Assembly: GCA_018827205.1 (NCBI GenBank)
Contig: JAHJXZ010000011.1
Coordinates: forward strand, 24,786 to 88,785
Length of the DNA: 64,000 nt
Direction: 5' to 3'
From: Gammaproteobacteria bacterium
Lineage (GTDB): Bacteria; Pseudomonadota; Gammaproteobacteria; Pseudomonadales; Pseudomonadaceae
In this document: one piece after another, positions 53,835 to 63,345 of the stretch
Layout: the number at the start of each line of letters is the position of its first letter
Numbering within the stretch: position 1 is the stretch's first letter
Made by a program: the position numbers and the translations under genes
Notes under the pieces: model-generated
Told to the model about the DNA's origin: nothing
The model's input: only the letters and a program-made list of their open reading frames with translations
The model's database searches: none

Positions 53835-55106
53835 TCAAAGGTGCATCGGCACAACCAACCCCTTGCTGCGGTAGTGATCTATATGGATGCCAAAGGCCCC
53901 GCTGCTGTGCACTTCGTGGATGCGGTAGGGTTTGCCGCTGGGATCATTGGTCGTTTTGGCCAGGTCAATAATGCTTTCCTTGCAGGGTTGTTTTTGCGCA
54001 TCCAGCACACGCAGGACCCTGGGTTTGAGCTTGTTGCCGGGTGGGCAGCCGATGATGATGGCGACTTCGCCATTGGTCAGCTCGACGATTTCCCCTGGTG
54101 GGTAGATGCCGACCATGCGGATAAAACAGTCGACAATTTCTCCGTCGAAATGGCTGTTAACCGCCTCCAGCAGGATGCGCAGTGACTCCAGGCTGGATTT
54201 GCCTTTGCTGTAGACGCGGTCGCTGTTGATGGCGTCATAGCTGTCGGCCACGGCGATGATTTTGGCAAAGTAAGGGATCTTGCTGGCATTCAGGCCGCGC
54301 GGATAACCCTGGCCATCCAGCCGCTCATGGTGCGAGTAGGCGACGTCGACGGTGGCGGCTGTGACCTGCTGGTTGCTCATCAGCAGCTTGCGCCCTTCGG
54401 CAGCGTGGCTCTGCATGATGCACCGCTCTTCGGCGGTCAGCGCGCCGGGCTTGTTGAGGATCTCGTTGGGCACCTTGATCTTGCCGACGTCGTGGAGCAT
54501 GCCGCACACGCCAATCTGTTCGAGCTGGTAGGCCGGCAGGCCCAGTTCTTTAGCCAGGGCGATCGAGAGGATGGCTACGCGTAACGAATGCTCGGCAGTG
54601 TATTCGTCGCTGTTCTTGATGCGCGCCAACCAGAGCATCGCAGCCGGGTTGCGCAGGATGCTCTCGACGCAATCCTTGATGATTGCTTTGACTGCGCCTA
54701 CATCGAGCTCCTGACCCAATTTGACCGCCTGCAGAATCCGCAGCGACTCTTCGTGTGCGGCGTGCCAGGTGGGGGCGGCCTGGAGCATTTCCAGGTTGAA
54801 GTCGACCTTGGCGATAACCGGCTGCAGCGCCTCTGGCTGGGCAATGTTTGCCGTAACCTGATCATGCACAGTGACGGACTGCTGGGCATCAACCCAGACG
54901 TAGCGGCAGACTTCCTGTAGCAGGCGAATGTCCTGCTGCTGGCGAATGCGAAAGCCTTGAAAGAGAAACGAGGTGTCCGTCCAGGGGCGATCTAGTTCAA
55001 CCACATACATGCCGACTGTCAGTTGCGCTGCGTCGACTTTGATGCGGTCTGGTTTGGCTTCATCGGCCATGAGGCTCTCCACAGGGAGCGGCTGGGTGCT
55101 GGCCAT
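53835..55106 (-). CDS. HD-GYP domain cyclic-di-GMP phosphodiesterase with DUF3391
   Basis: Protein of 423 residues (ATG 55106); a start at ATG 55070 has an equally good GGAGAG site. The N-terminal DUF3391 domain (about 20-150, VDAAQLTVGMYV) is followed by the HD-GYP domain with HDVGKIKVP near 210 and HHERLDGQGYPRG near 260. Enzymes of this class cleave c-di-GMP and so favour motility over biofilm. First core gene to the right of the island; the terminator at 53791 ends it. Confidence 0.9.
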   Translation of the reverse strand: MASTQPLPVESLMADEAKPDRIKVDAAQLTVGMYVVELDRPWTDTSFLFQGFRIRQQQDIRLLQEVCRYVWVDAQQSVTVHDQVTANIAQPEALQPVIAKVDFNLEMLQAAPTWHAAHEESLRILQAVKLGQELDVGAVKAIIKDCVESILRNPAAMLWLARIKNSDEYTAEHSLRVAILSIALAKELGLPAYQLEQIGVCGMLHDVGKIKVPNEILNKPGALTAEERCIMQSHAAEGRKLLMSNQQVTAATVDVAYSHHERLDGQGYPRGLNASKIPYFAKIIAVADSYDAINSDRVYSKGKSSLESLRILLEAVNSHFDGEIVDCFIRMVGIYPPGEIVELTNGEVAIIIGCPPGNKLKPRVLRVLDAQKQPCKESIIDLAKTTNDPSGKPYRIHEVHSSGAFGIHIDHYRSKGLVVPMHL

Positions 55107-55253
55107 TAGCTACCCCTGTCGCGTGAGCAGCAAATTGCTTTTACCTATTGGTGGCGTGGGTTTTCAGCATCGCGTGTCGAGCGAGTGCCACACCCTTCAT
55201 TAAGGTTAGCTACGGAACCGCCGTTGTGTGGTGCAACGCTGGCTGTTGGGTGA

Positions 55254-56807
55254 TTAATTTTGTAGACCCAGGCGCTTGGCCAGGCGAATCAGGTTGGCGC
55301 GGTCTATGCCCAGCTCGCGGGCGGCAGGTGCCCATTTATGTTGATGGCGGGCCAGCGCTTGGCTGATCAACTGTTTCTGGTAGGCGTCGAGGGCGTCACG
55401 CAGCGGCAGCTCACTGTGCGGTTCTGCAGCGCCTTGAGTTGCAGGTGCTGTGAAGGGGTGGTTGATCGGCAAATCCAGGTGAGCGCTGTCGATACTGAGG
55501 ATACGCGGCCGTTCGCTGCCGCCGGCCAGGGCCTTGAGGGCGGCACGGCCGATCAGGTGTTCGATTTCGCGCACGTTGCCTGGCCAGTTGTAGGTCAGGA
55601 GGCTGGTCTGGGCTTCGGCGGTCAGACGCAGGCTGCGCAGCCCCAGGCGGGCGCGGTTTTCTTCGAGGAAGTAGCCGGCCAGCAACAGTACATCGCGGCC
55701 GCGCTCGCGCAGTGCCGGGACTTGCAATGGATAGACGCTGAGGCGGTGGTAGAGGTCGGCGCGAAAACGCCCGGCGCGGACTTCCTCGGCCAGGTCGCGG
55801 TTGCTGGCGGCGAGCACGCGCACGTTGACTCGCTGTTCCTGGTCGGCACCGACACGTTGCAACTGGCCGCTCTGCAACACGCGCAGCAGCTTGGCTTGCG
55901 CGGCCAGCGGCAGCTCGCCGATTTCATCGAGAAACAGGCTGCCGCCATCGGCCAGTTCGAACTTGCCGCGGCGCTCGTTGTGCGCGCCGGTAAAGGCACC
56001 GCGTACATGGCCGAACAGTTCGCTTTCCACCAGGTTATCGGGCAGCGCCGCGCAGTTGAGGCTGATCAGCGGCTTGGCTGCGCGCGGGGATGCGGCGTGC
56101 AGAGCTTCGGCGACCAGCTCTTTACCGACCCCGGTTTCACCGCTAATCAACACGCTCAGCTCGCTATTGCCGACCAGCGCGATCTCCGCCTGTAGGCGCT
56201 TGTGCACGGCGCTCTGGCCGATCAGCTCACGCGGACGATGTTGCACAGCAGCCTGTTTGTAGGCTTCGGCCAGCTGCTGCTGATCCTCGGCGCGTTGCAG
56301 CAGTGCGTTGATCCGTTCATTGGCCATCACGGTGGCGGCGGCCAGGCTGGCGAAGGCTTGCAGGTTGTCCAAGTCCACTTTGCCAAAGCTGGCGGGGTCG
56401 AGTGAATCGAGGGTCAGCAGGCCCCAGGGTTGGTCCTGCACATACAGCGGGCAGCCGAGGCAGTCATGCACGGGCAGGTGGCCGCGATGACCCGCGACCA
56501 GGCCGTCGTAGGGATCGGGCATCTCGCAATCGGTGGCAAAGCGAGTGGGGCCGCGTTGCGCCAGTAGCGCTTGCAATCGTGGGTGTTCATCGAGCTTGAA
56601 GCGGCGGCCGAGGGTGTCGGCGCTCAGCCCTTCAACGGCCAGCGGGATCAGCACATCGCCGTCGAGCTTGAGCAGCGCCACGGCGTCGCACGGCAGCAGC
56701 TGCCGCAGCGCTTGCAGCAGGCGGCGATAGCGCTCGGCTTCTGGCAGCTCGCGGGAAAGGTCGGCGACCAGCGGAATCAGCGCGGTAAGTAGTGGGTTTG
56801 CTGTCAT
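55254..56807 (-). CDS. fhpR: NO-responsive sigma54 activator FhpR/NorR
   Basis: Protein of 517 residues. The N-terminal GAF domain (about 20-175) senses NO in NorR-type proteins through non-haem iron. The AAA+ domain has GETGVGKE near 225, GAFTGA near 272 and LDEIGELPL near 300; a Fis-type HTH (KWAPAARELGIDRANLI) ends it. Divergent from fhp; in P. aeruginosa the same pair is PA2665-PA2664. It activates fhp from the three GT-N7-AC sites, one of which overlaps its own start codon and so may also repress itself. Confidence 0.92.
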   Translation of the reverse strand: MTANPLLTALIPLVADLSRELPEAERYRRLLQALRQLLPCDAVALLKLDGDVLIPLAVEGLSADTLGRRFKLDEHPRLQALLAQRGPTRFATDCEMPDPYDGLVAGHRGHLPVHDCLGCPLYVQDQPWGLLTLDSLDPASFGKVDLDNLQAFASLAAATVMANERINALLQRAEDQQQLAEAYKQAAVQHRPRELIGQSAVHKRLQAEIALVGNSELSVLISGETGVGKELVAEALHAASPRAAKPLISLNCAALPDNLVESELFGHVRGAFTGAHNERRGKFELADGGSLFLDEIGELPLAAQAKLLRVLQSGQLQRVGADQEQRVNVRVLAASNRDLAEEVRAGRFRADLYHRLSVYPLQVPALRERGRDVLLLAGYFLEENRARLGLRSLRLTAEAQTSLLTYNWPGNVREIEHLIGRAALKALAGGSERPRILSIDSAHLDLPINHPFTAPATQGAAEPHSELPLRDALDAYQKQLISQALARHQHKWAPAARELGIDRANLIRLAKRLGLQN

Positions 56808-56858
56808 ATGGACACGTTAGTTGTCATAAAGACTCTAAATATTTGCTGTCATAAAGAC
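56803..56858. promoter_or_regulatory. Three NorR/FhpR-type enhancer sites
   Basis: GT-N7-AC elements at 56803-56813 (GTCATATGGAC, covering the fhpR start), 56823-56833 and 56848-56858 (both GTCATAAAGAC), in the same orientation. NorR of E. coli uses three sites of this form. Confidence 0.8.
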
Positions 56859-56898
56859 GCTTCTATTTATAAGCCTATGATTTATATAAATAAAATAA

Positions 56899-56914
56899 TT
56901 GGCACGCTTCCTGT
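56899..56914 (+). promoter_or_regulatory. Sigma54 promoter of fhp
   Basis: TTGGCACG with CTGT after CTTC gives the -24/-12 spacing (GG 56901-56902, GT in place of GC at 56913-56914). Predicted +1 near 56926, 56 bp before the fhp start. It lies downstream of the three FhpR sites. Confidence 0.75.
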
Positions 56915-56981
56915 AATAGTCAGAGTGATATGAACCGAACCGCTGCGCAAGTGCAGCGTGTCGCCCTGACGAGGAAGCTTT

Positions 56982-58163
56982 ATGTTGACCCCTGCACAAA
57001 TCGCCCTGATCAAAGCCACCGTGCCCCTGCTGGAAAGCGGCGGCGAAGCCCTGACCCGGCACTTCTACCAGATGATGCTGAGCGAGTACCCCGAGGTGCG
57101 CGCGCTGTTCAACCAGGCACACCAGGCCAGCGGCGGCCAACAGCGTGCCCTGGCCAATGCGGTGCTGATGTACGCCCGGCATATCGACCGGCTGGAGGCG
57201 CTGGGGCCGTTGGTTGGGCAGATCGTCAACAAGCATGTGTCGCTGCAGATCCTGCCAGAGCATTACCCGATTGTCGGCAGCTGCCTGCTGCGGGCGATTC
57301 GTGAAGTGCTCGGTGCGGAGATCGCCACCGATGCGGTGATCGAAGCCTGGGCCGTGGCGTATGGGCAGCTGGCGGACATCCTCATTGGTGCCGAAGAGGC
57401 CGCGTATAGCGCCAACGCCAACGCCGAGGGTGGCTGGCGCGGGGCGCGCAGTTTCCACCTGAGCCGCAAGGTGCAGGAGAGCGAGGAGATCGTTTCGCTG
57501 TACCTGGTTCCGGCCGACGGTGGCGCGCTGGCGGCATTCCAGCCGGGCCAGTATATCGGCCTGCGTCTGCTGCTGGATGGCGGCGAGCAGCGCCGCAACT
57601 ACTCGCTGTCGGCCCTGAGCAATGGCCGCGAGTACCGCATCAGCGTCAAGCGCGAGGTCGGCGGCAAGGTCTCCAATTACCTGCATGACCAGCTGCAGGT
57701 CGGCGACAGCCTGGAGCTGTTTGCCCCGGCGGGAAATTTCGTCCTGCGCGAGTCCGCCAAGCCGCTGGTGCTGATCACCGCCGGCGTCGGTATCACTCCG
57801 GCGCTGAGCATGCTGGAAGCGGCGCGCGACACGGGCCGTGATATCCATTTTATCCACTGCGCCCGCCACGCCGGCGTGCATGCCTTCCGCGACTGGGTTG
57901 AGGCGCAGCGCGATAAGCACCCGCAGGTACGCCATTACGTGTGCTACAGCGAACCGCGCGAAGGCGATGCGGCCGATGCCGAGGGCTTGCTCAGCCTGGA
58001 ACAGTTGAGTGAGTGGCTGCCCGAGCAGCGTGATCTGGATGCCTACTTTCTCGGCCCCAAGCCGTTTATGGCACAGGTCAAACGGCACCTGCAGCACCTC
58101 GGTGTGCCGGCGGCGCAGAGCCATTACGAGTTCTTTGGCCCGGCCAGCGCGCTGGACAGTTAA
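56982..58163 (+). CDS. fhp: Flavohaemoglobin nitric oxide dioxygenase
   Basis: Protein of 393 residues, ATG 56982 with GAGGAAG upstream. Globin domain (1-135), then FAD-binding (about 150-255, with RNYSLSAL near 205) and NAD-binding domains (about 260-390, with ITAGVGITPALSM near 265). It converts NO and O2 to nitrate with NAD(P)H. Orthologue of PA2664. Controlled by FhpR and sigma54. It starts an operon with ppyR and nnrS. Confidence 0.95.
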   Translation: MLTPAQIALIKATVPLLESGGEALTRHFYQMMLSEYPEVRALFNQAHQASGGQQRALANAVLMYARHIDRLEALGPLVGQIVNKHVSLQILPEHYPIVGSCLLRAIREVLGAEIATDAVIEAWAVAYGQLADILIGAEEAAYSANANAEGGWRGARSFHLSRKVQESEEIVSLYLVPADGGALAAFQPGQYIGLRLLLDGGEQRRNYSLSALSNGREYRISVKREVGGKVSNYLHDQLQVGDSLELFAPAGNFVLRESAKPLVLITAGVGITPALSMLEAARDTGRDIHFIHCARHAGVHAFRDWVEAQRDKHPQVRHYVCYSEPREGDAADAEGLLSLEQLSEWLPEQRDLDAYFLGPKPFMAQVKRHLQHLGVPAAQSHYEFFGPASALDS

Positions 58164-58185
58164 TAACGCGGTCTAGGAGGTGATT

Positions 58186-58440
58186 ATGTTGGCGTATCTG
58201 GCGTGCCCAGCGCGGGCACTGCAATTGGCGAATCGCATGCTGCTGGCCGGCGTGCTGCTGTTGCTCAGCGGCCTGCTGGGCGCTTATGGCCTGGAGGCGC
58301 AGCTGAGCATGGGCAGCCTGGTCACGGCGCATTCGTTGACCATCATCGGCCCAGGCCTGCTCAAGCTCGGTTATGTGCTGCGCCTGGCCGCGCAGCAGCA
58401 TCTGCGCAAGCAACAGGAGCCCTGCTGTGCAATTGCGTGA
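58186..58440 (+). CDS. ppyR: Small membrane protein, PpyR-like (PA2663)
   Basis: Protein of 84 residues, ATG 58186 with AGGAGG upstream. Two hydrophobic helices (about 14-34 and 42-65). In position and size it matches PA2663 (ppyR, linked to psl and pyoverdine expression), which also lies between fhp and the NnrS gene. The symbol rests on synteny and general character, not alignment. Its stop lies 11 bp inside the nnrS frame. Confidence 0.7.
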   Translation: MLAYLACPARALQLANRMLLAGVLLLLSGLLGAYGLEAQLSMGSLVTAHSLTIIGPGLLKLGYVLRLAAQQHLRKQQEPCCAIA

Positions 58441-59617
58441 TCGGCAGCAGGAACTGGCCATTGCGCCACTGTGGCGGCTGGGTTTTCGCCCGTTCTTTCT
58501 CGGTGGCGCGCTGTTTGCCGTGCTGGCAATCGGTCTGTGGGCGGCGGCATTACTGGGTTATCTGTCGGGTTGGCAGCCGGTGGGCGGTAGCTTGGCTTGG
58601 CATCGGCATGAACTGCCGTTCGGGTTTGCAGTGGCGATCATTGCCGGCTTTCTGCTCACCGCCGTGCAGAACTGGACGGGGCGGTCGGGTCTTAGCGGGT
58701 GGCCGCTGGCGGCGCTGTTCGGCTTGTGGTTACTGGCGCGACTGGCCTGGCTGTTCGGTGCGCCGTTGCCACTCTTGCTGGCGCTGCAATTGCCCTTTCT
58801 ACCGCTGCTGGCGTTGTTGCTTGGACGGCAGTTGTGGCAGGTACGCCAATGGCGCAACTACCCGCTGGTGGTCGTGGTGTTGCTGATGGCCGGCTGCGAG
58901 TGGCTGCTGCTGTATGGCTTGGCGCTGAGTGATGATGCTCTGCAACGGCGCGGTGCATTGGCTGGTTTATGGCTGATCGCGGCGCTGGTAAGCATTATCG
59001 GCGGGCGGGTGATTCCGTTCTTCACCCAGCGTGGTCTCAATCGACTGGCACCTGTTGCTCCAAGGCCGCGTCTGGATCTGCTGGTACTGGTTTTGTCGCT
59101 CAGCCTGACGTTGCTGTTTGCCTGTGGCCTGACCATGCAACCGTCGCTATGGCTACTGCCGCTGTTGCTGGTTTTGGTTGCGCTGCATGGCCTGCGCCTA
59201 TGGCGCTGGTATGACGCCGGGATCTGGCGCGTGCCGCTGCTTTGGTCATTGCACCTGGCCTATGCCTGGCTACCGCTGGCCTTACTGGCTCTGGCGGCCT
59301 GGCATGTCGGCTGGCTGAGCAACGTCAGTCTGGCTTACCACGCTTTGGCGTTGGGCACGGTGGGCGGGGCGATTCTGGCGATGTTGGCGCGGGTTAGTCT
59401 CGGTCATACCGGTCGGCCATTGCAGCCTCCGGCAGTGATGGGTTGGGCGTTTGCCAGTCTGCAGCTGGCGGTTATGGCGCGTGTGCTGCTGGTGCCGCTT
59501 GCCCCGGCAGCGGGGCATGGACTTTCCAGCCTGTTGTGGGTCGTGGCCTTTACCCTGTTTGTGCGTCATTACGCGGTGATGTTCTGGACGGCGCGAGTGG
59601 ATGGGCAGCCGGGTTAA
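58427..59617 (+). CDS. nnrS: NnrS family haem-copper membrane protein
   Basis: Protein of 396 residues from GTG 58427, with AGGAG upstream; it overlaps the ppyR end. About twelve hydrophobic helices and the NnrS start PLWRLGFRPFFLGGALFA, plus His motifs (WHRHELPFGFA, GGRVIPFFTQRGL). NnrS protects against nitrosative stress and iron-sulphur damage. Equivalent to PA2662. Last gene of the fhp operon; a REP hairpin follows. Confidence 0.9.
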   Translation: MQLRDRQQELAIAPLWRLGFRPFFLGGALFAVLAIGLWAAALLGYLSGWQPVGGSLAWHRHELPFGFAVAIIAGFLLTAVQNWTGRSGLSGWPLAALFGLWLLARLAWLFGAPLPLLLALQLPFLPLLALLLGRQLWQVRQWRNYPLVVVVLLMAGCEWLLLYGLALSDDALQRRGALAGLWLIAALVSIIGGRVIPFFTQRGLNRLAPVAPRPRLDLLVLVLSLSLTLLFACGLTMQPSLWLLPLLLVLVALHGLRLWRWYDAGIWRVPLLWSLHLAYAWLPLALLALAAWHVGWLSNVSLAYHALALGTVGGAILAMLARVSLGHTGRPLQPPAVMGWAFASLQLAVMARVLLVPLAPAAGHGLSSLLWVVAFTLFVRHYAVMFWTARVDGQPG

Positions 59618-59627
59618 CGTCATGTCG

Positions 59628-59694
59628 GTGGGAGGTGCTTTAGCCGCGCAGGGCTGGAAGGCGCGGAACGCATCGCGGCTAAAGCCCCTCCCAC
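59628..59694. repeat. Pseudomonas REP-type inverted repeat
   Basis: GTGGGAGGTGCTTTAGCCGCG and its near-complement CGCGGCTAAAGCCCCTCCCAC flank a short spacer. It lies between the convergent nnrS and CoA-transferase genes and may also terminate transcription from both. Confidence 0.85.
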
Positions 59695-59727
59695 ATGATC
59701 CGACAGTGCGGCACTTTTACGCTGGGT

Positions 59728-60951
59728 TTAGAGCACGCCCGCTTCACGCAGCGCCGCGATCTGCTCCGCGCTCAGCCCCAGGTGGCGGGTGAGTACCTGC
59801 TCGGTGTGTTCGCCGAGCAGGGGTGGTGCGTTGCGGTATTCCACCGGGGTTTCGGACAGGCGCAGCGGGCTGGCGACCTGCGGGGTGGTGCTGCCCAGGC
59901 TATTGGGCAGATCGATACGCAGGCCACGGGCTTTAACCTGTGGGTCGGCAAACACCTGAGCCAGGTCATTGATCGGCCCGCACGGTACGCCAGCGGCCTC
60001 CAGCAGCGTCACCCATTCGGCGGTAGTTTTGAATACCGTGGCCTGGCGCAGCAGCGGGATCAGCTCGGCGCGGTGGGCGACGCGGGCCTTATTGGTAGAA
60101 AAACGCGGGTCATTGGCCAAAGCCGCACAGCCTGCAACCTCGCACAGCTTGCGGAACTGCCCGTCGTTACCCACGGCGATAATGAAGTTGCCGTCGGCCG
60201 AGGGGAAATCCTGGTAGGGCACGATATTCGGGTGGGCGTTGCCCAGGCGTTTGGGCGAAACGCCGGTGTTCAGATAATTCATCGCCTGGTTGGCCAGGCA
60301 GGCCACCTGCACGTCGAGCAGGGCCACATCGATATGCTGGCCGAGGCCGGATTGCTCGCGCTGGTTGAGTGCCGCCAGTACACCGACTGTGGCGTACAGG
60401 CCGGTGAGAATATCGGTGAGGGCGACGCCGACCTTCATGGGGCCAGCACCCTCCTCGCCGTCTGGCTTGCCGGTCAGGCTCATCAGCCCGCCGAGGCCCT
60501 GGATCATAAAGTCATAACCGGCGCGCTTGGCGTAGGGCCCGTTTTGCCCGAAACCGGTGATGGAGCAGTAGATCAGCCGTGGGTTGATGGCCTTCAGCGC
60601 TTCATAGTCGAGGCCGTAAGCCGCCAGGCCGCCGACCTTGAAGTTCTCCAGCAGCACGTCACAGTTTTGCACCAGTTCGCGGACCAGGCGCTGGCCTTCC
60701 GCCTGGGTGAAGTCCAGGGTTACCGACTGCTTGTTGCGGTTGGCGCTTTGGAAATACGCCGCCTCGCGTGAGTCGTTGCCCTCGGCATCTTTCACATAGG
60801 GTGGGCCCCAGTGGCGGGTGTCATCGCCTGAGCCCGGGCGTTCGACCTTGATCACCTCGGCACCGAGGTCGCCGAGAATCTGCCCAGCCCAAGGCCCGGC
60901 CAATACGCGGGACAGATCGAGAACGCGGATATGCGATAGGGCGCCGGGCAT
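59728..60951 (-). CDS. CaiB/BaiF family III CoA-transferase (glutarate pathway)
   Basis: Protein of 407 residues starting MPGALSHIRVLDLSRVLAGP, the usual family III start, with DLGAEVIKVERPGSGD and the catalytic-region GYDFMIQGLGGLMSLTG near 170. Equivalent in position to PA0446, next to gcdH. It probably moves CoA to glutarate (with succinyl-CoA or another donor), so supplying GcdH (established family, inferred substrate). It is 110 bp after gcdH with a stem-loop between. Confidence 0.88.
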   Translation of the reverse strand: MPGALSHIRVLDLSRVLAGPWAGQILGDLGAEVIKVERPGSGDDTRHWGPPYVKDAEGNDSREAAYFQSANRNKQSVTLDFTQAEGQRLVRELVQNCDVLLENFKVGGLAAYGLDYEALKAINPRLIYCSITGFGQNGPYAKRAGYDFMIQGLGGLMSLTGKPDGEEGAGPMKVGVALTDILTGLYATVGVLAALNQREQSGLGQHIDVALLDVQVACLANQAMNYLNTGVSPKRLGNAHPNIVPYQDFPSADGNFIIAVGNDGQFRKLCEVAGCAALANDPRFSTNKARVAHRAELIPLLRQATVFKTTAEWVTLLEAAGVPCGPINDLAQVFADPQVKARGLRIDLPNSLGSTTPQVASPLRLSETPVEYRNAPPLLGEHTEQVLTRHLGLSAEQIAALREAGVL

Positions 60952-60974
60952 GGGGAGGCCTCACAGGAGAGAAA

Positions 60975-61052
60975 CGTAGGATGGGTTAGCCGCAAGGCGG
61001 CGTAACCCATTGGGCGATCTGATGGGTATCGCTGAGCTCAACCCATCGTACG
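60975..61052. repeat. Intergenic stem-loop repeat
   Basis: Arms CGTAGGATGGGTT and AACCCATCGTACG bracket an inner pair of GGGTTA/TAACCC type. Repeats of the form CGTAGGATGGGT...ACCCATCCTACG are scattered in many Pseudomonas genomes. It sits between gcdH and the CoA-transferase and may set their relative expression. Confidence 0.75.
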
Positions 61053-61061
61053 CAGCCGGGC

Positions 61062-62240
61062 TTAAAAGAACGCCTGCAACCCGGTCTGCGCGCGACCAAG
61101 GATCAGTGCATGCACGTCGTGGGTGCCTTCATAGGTGTTGACCACTTCCAGGTTGACCAGGTGGCGGGCCACGCCGAACTCGTCGCTGATGCCGTTGCCG
61201 CCGAGCATGTCGCGGGCCATACGGGCGATATCCAGAGACTTGCCGCAGCTGTTGCGCTTCATCATCGAGGTGATTTCCACCGCAGCGGTACCTTCGTCCT
61301 TCATCCGGCCGAGGCGCAGGCAGCCTTGCAGGGCCATGGTGATTTCGGTCTGCATATCAGCCAGTTTCTTCTGGATCAGCTGGGTTTGCGCCAGCGGACG
61401 GCCGAACTGCTGACGATCGAGGGTGTACTGGCGCGCGGTATGCCAGCAGAACTCGGCGGCACCCAGCGCGCCCCAGCTGATGCCGTAGCGGGCAGAGTTG
61501 AGGCAGGTGAACGGGCCTTTCAGGCCGCGTACATCGGGGAAGGCGTTTTCTTCGGGACAGAACACGTTGTCCATGACGATCTCGCCGGTGATCGAGGCGC
61601 GCAGGCCGACCTTGCCGTGGATGGTCGGGGTGCTCAGGCCTTGCCAGCCTTTCTCAAGGACAAAGCCGCGAATCTCGCCGGCATCATCCTTGGCCCAGAC
61701 TACGAATACATCGGCGATTGGCGAGTTGGTGATCCACATCTTGGCGCCGCTGAGGCGATAGCCGCCATCGACCTTCTTGGCGCGGGTAATCATCGAGCCT
61801 GGGTCGGAGCCGTGGTTCGGCTCGGTCAGGCCGAAGCAGCCGATGTATTCGCCGCTGGCCAGTTTGGGCAGGTACTTCTGCTTGGTCGCTTCGTTGCCGA
61901 ATTCGAAGATCGGCACCATCACCAGGGACGATTGCACGCTCATCATCGAGCGGTAGCCGGAGTCGATGCGCTCCACTTCGCGGGCAATCAGGCCGTAGCA
62001 CACGTAGTTCAGGCCGCTGCCGCCGTATTCGGCGGGGATGGTGGCGCCGAGCAGGCCGGTGTCGCCCATCTCGCGGAAGATTTTCGGATCGGTCTGCTCA
62101 TGGCGGAAGGCTTCGAGCACGCGCGGGGCCAGCTTGTCGGCGGCGAACTGCTGGGCGCTGTCGCGCACCATGCGTTCTTCTTCGGTCAGTTGCTGGTCGA
62201 GCAGCAGCGGGTCGATCCAGTTGAAGCTTGCCTTGGCCAT
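61062..62240 (-). CDS. gcdH: Glutaryl-CoA dehydrogenase
   Basis: Protein of 392 residues from ATG 62240, with GAGG upstream; the longer frame to 62360 runs through the operator. Acyl-CoA dehydrogenase fold with [15 protein letters not shown] near 140, the FAD segment and [19 protein letters not shown] near 285, and the catalytic Glu in [16 protein letters not shown] near 370. It oxidises and decarboxylates glutaryl-CoA to crotonyl-CoA in lysine and glutarate breakdown. Equivalent to PA0447, divergent from its LysR regulator. Confidence 0.95.
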   Translation of the reverse strand: MAKASFNWIDPLLLDQQLTEEERMVRDSAQQFAADKLAPRVLEAFRHEQTDPKIFREMGDTGLLGATIPAEYGGSGLNYVCYGLIAREVERIDSGYRSMMSVQSSLVMVPIFEFGNEATKQKYLPKLASGEYIGCFGLTEPNHGSDPGSMITRAKKVDGGYRLSGAKMWITNSPIADVFVVWAKDDAGEIRGFVLEKGWQGLSTPTIHGKVGLRASITGEIVMDNVFCPEENAFPDVRGLKGPFTCLNSARYGISWGALGAAEFCWHTARQYTLDRQQFGRPLAQTQLIQKKLADMQTEITMALQGCLRLGRMKDEGTAAVEITSMMKRNSCGKSLDIARMARDMLGGNGISDEFGVARHLVNLEVVNTYEGTHDVHALILGRAQTGLQAFF

Positions 62241-62354
62241 CGCGAAAACCTCGAAATCAGACAGTGATAGGGCGGGAATCTGCGTAGTCAGCTGCGCCCG
62301 CCGGTAAGTGGATTTGATCCTAGGCGGCTTGTGGCGGCCCTGCAAACGACTAAT

Positions 62355-62372
62355 ACGCACCTAGTTGTGCGT
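62355..62372. promoter_or_regulatory. Inverted repeat, probable LysR operator
   Basis: ACGCAC and GTGCGT separated by 6 bp (CTAGTT), midway between gcdH and the divergent LysR gene; a further half-site GACGCAC precedes the LysR start. Likely binding site of GcdR. Confidence 0.6.
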
Positions 62373-62436
62373 TTTGCTCACTTCGAGATAGGGTTAATTA
62401 GGATATTTAACCGAATAAAGTGAGAGTGACGCACAT

Positions 62437-63345
62437 ATGCGCCGCAAGATCCCCAGTACCGCCGCCCTGATCGCTTTCGAGTCCGCTGCCCGCCATCAGA
62501 GTTTTACCAAGGCTGCCCAGGAGCTGAGCCTGACCCAGGGTGCGGTGTGCCGGCAGATCGCCGCGCTGGAGGCCTTCCTGAATATCGAACTGTTCCGCCG
62601 TTCACGCCGTGGCGTGGTGCTCACCGAGGCGGGGCAGTCCTACGCGCGGCGAGTGGCCGGGCAGCTGGATGCAGTGGAGCGCGACACCCTGGCGGTGATG
62701 GGCCAGCAGGGCGCGATGAGCATCGAACTGGCGGTGGTGCCTACCTTCGGTACGCAGTGGTTGTTGCCACGTTTGAAGGACTTTCAGCGACTGCATCCGG
62801 AGATCACGGTCAACCTGACCAACCGTACGCGACCCTTTCTGTTTGCCGACACCGAGTTCGACGCGGCGGTGTACTTCGGCGATGGCGACTGGTCCGGTAC
62901 CCAGGCGCATTTACTCATGGGTGAGAACCCGATGCCGGTATGCAGCCCGGCGTTGCTGGCTGGGCAGGCGCAGTTAAGCGCTGAACAAATTGCCAGCCTG
63001 CCGCTGCTGCAACAGACCACGCGGCCCTATGCCTGGCGTCAGTGGTTCAACGCCCAGGGCCTCAATACTGCGCGGGATATGGCCGGGCCACGTTATGAGT
63101 TGTTCTCCATGCTGGCTCAGGCGGCCATGCACGAGATGGGCGTGGCGCTGATTCCACCGTTTCTGATCCGTCGTGAGCTGGATGAAGGGCGTCTGGTGAT
63201 TGCCGCACCGCTGAGCCTGCCGACTGATAAGGCGTATTTCCTGATGATTCCTGAGCGCAAGCTGGAGTCGGCGGCGTTGCTGCTGTTGCGCGACTGGTTG
63301 GTGCGCGAGGCGCATGCCTATGCCCTGGCGAATGGCTTGAAATAG
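62437..63345 (+). CDS. gcdR: LysR-family regulator of gcdH
   Basis: Protein of 302 residues, ATG 62437. The N-terminal winged HTH (SFTKAAQELSLTQGAVCRQI) is followed by a substrate-binding domain of the GcvA-like subgroup (PTFGTQWLLPRLKDFQRLHP). Equivalent to PA0448; divergent from gcdH, so it should activate gcdH in response to glutarate or a derivative. Confidence 0.9.
   Translation: MRRKIPSTAALIAFESAARHQSFTKAAQELSLTQGAVCRQIAALEAFLNIELFRRSRRGVVLTEAGQSYARRVAGQLDAVERDTLAVMGQQGAMSIELAVVPTFGTQWLLPRLKDFQRLHPEITVNLTNRTRPFLFADTEFDAAVYFGDGDWSGTQAHLLMGENPMPVCSPALLAGQAQLSAEQIASLPLLQQTTRPYAWRQWFNAQGLNTARDMAGPRYELFSMLAQAAMHEMGVALIPPFLIRRELDEGRLVIAAPLSLPTDKAYFLMIPERKLESAALLLLRDWLVREAHAYALANGLK

Noticed and set aside
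56835-58124. Minus-strand frame of 429 codons opposite fhp
   Set aside because: Antisense shadow of the flavohaemoglobin gene, which has complete motifs and a promoter.
61110-62267. Plus-strand frame of 385 codons opposite gcdH
   Set aside because: Antisense shadow; no start signals and no recognisable domain.
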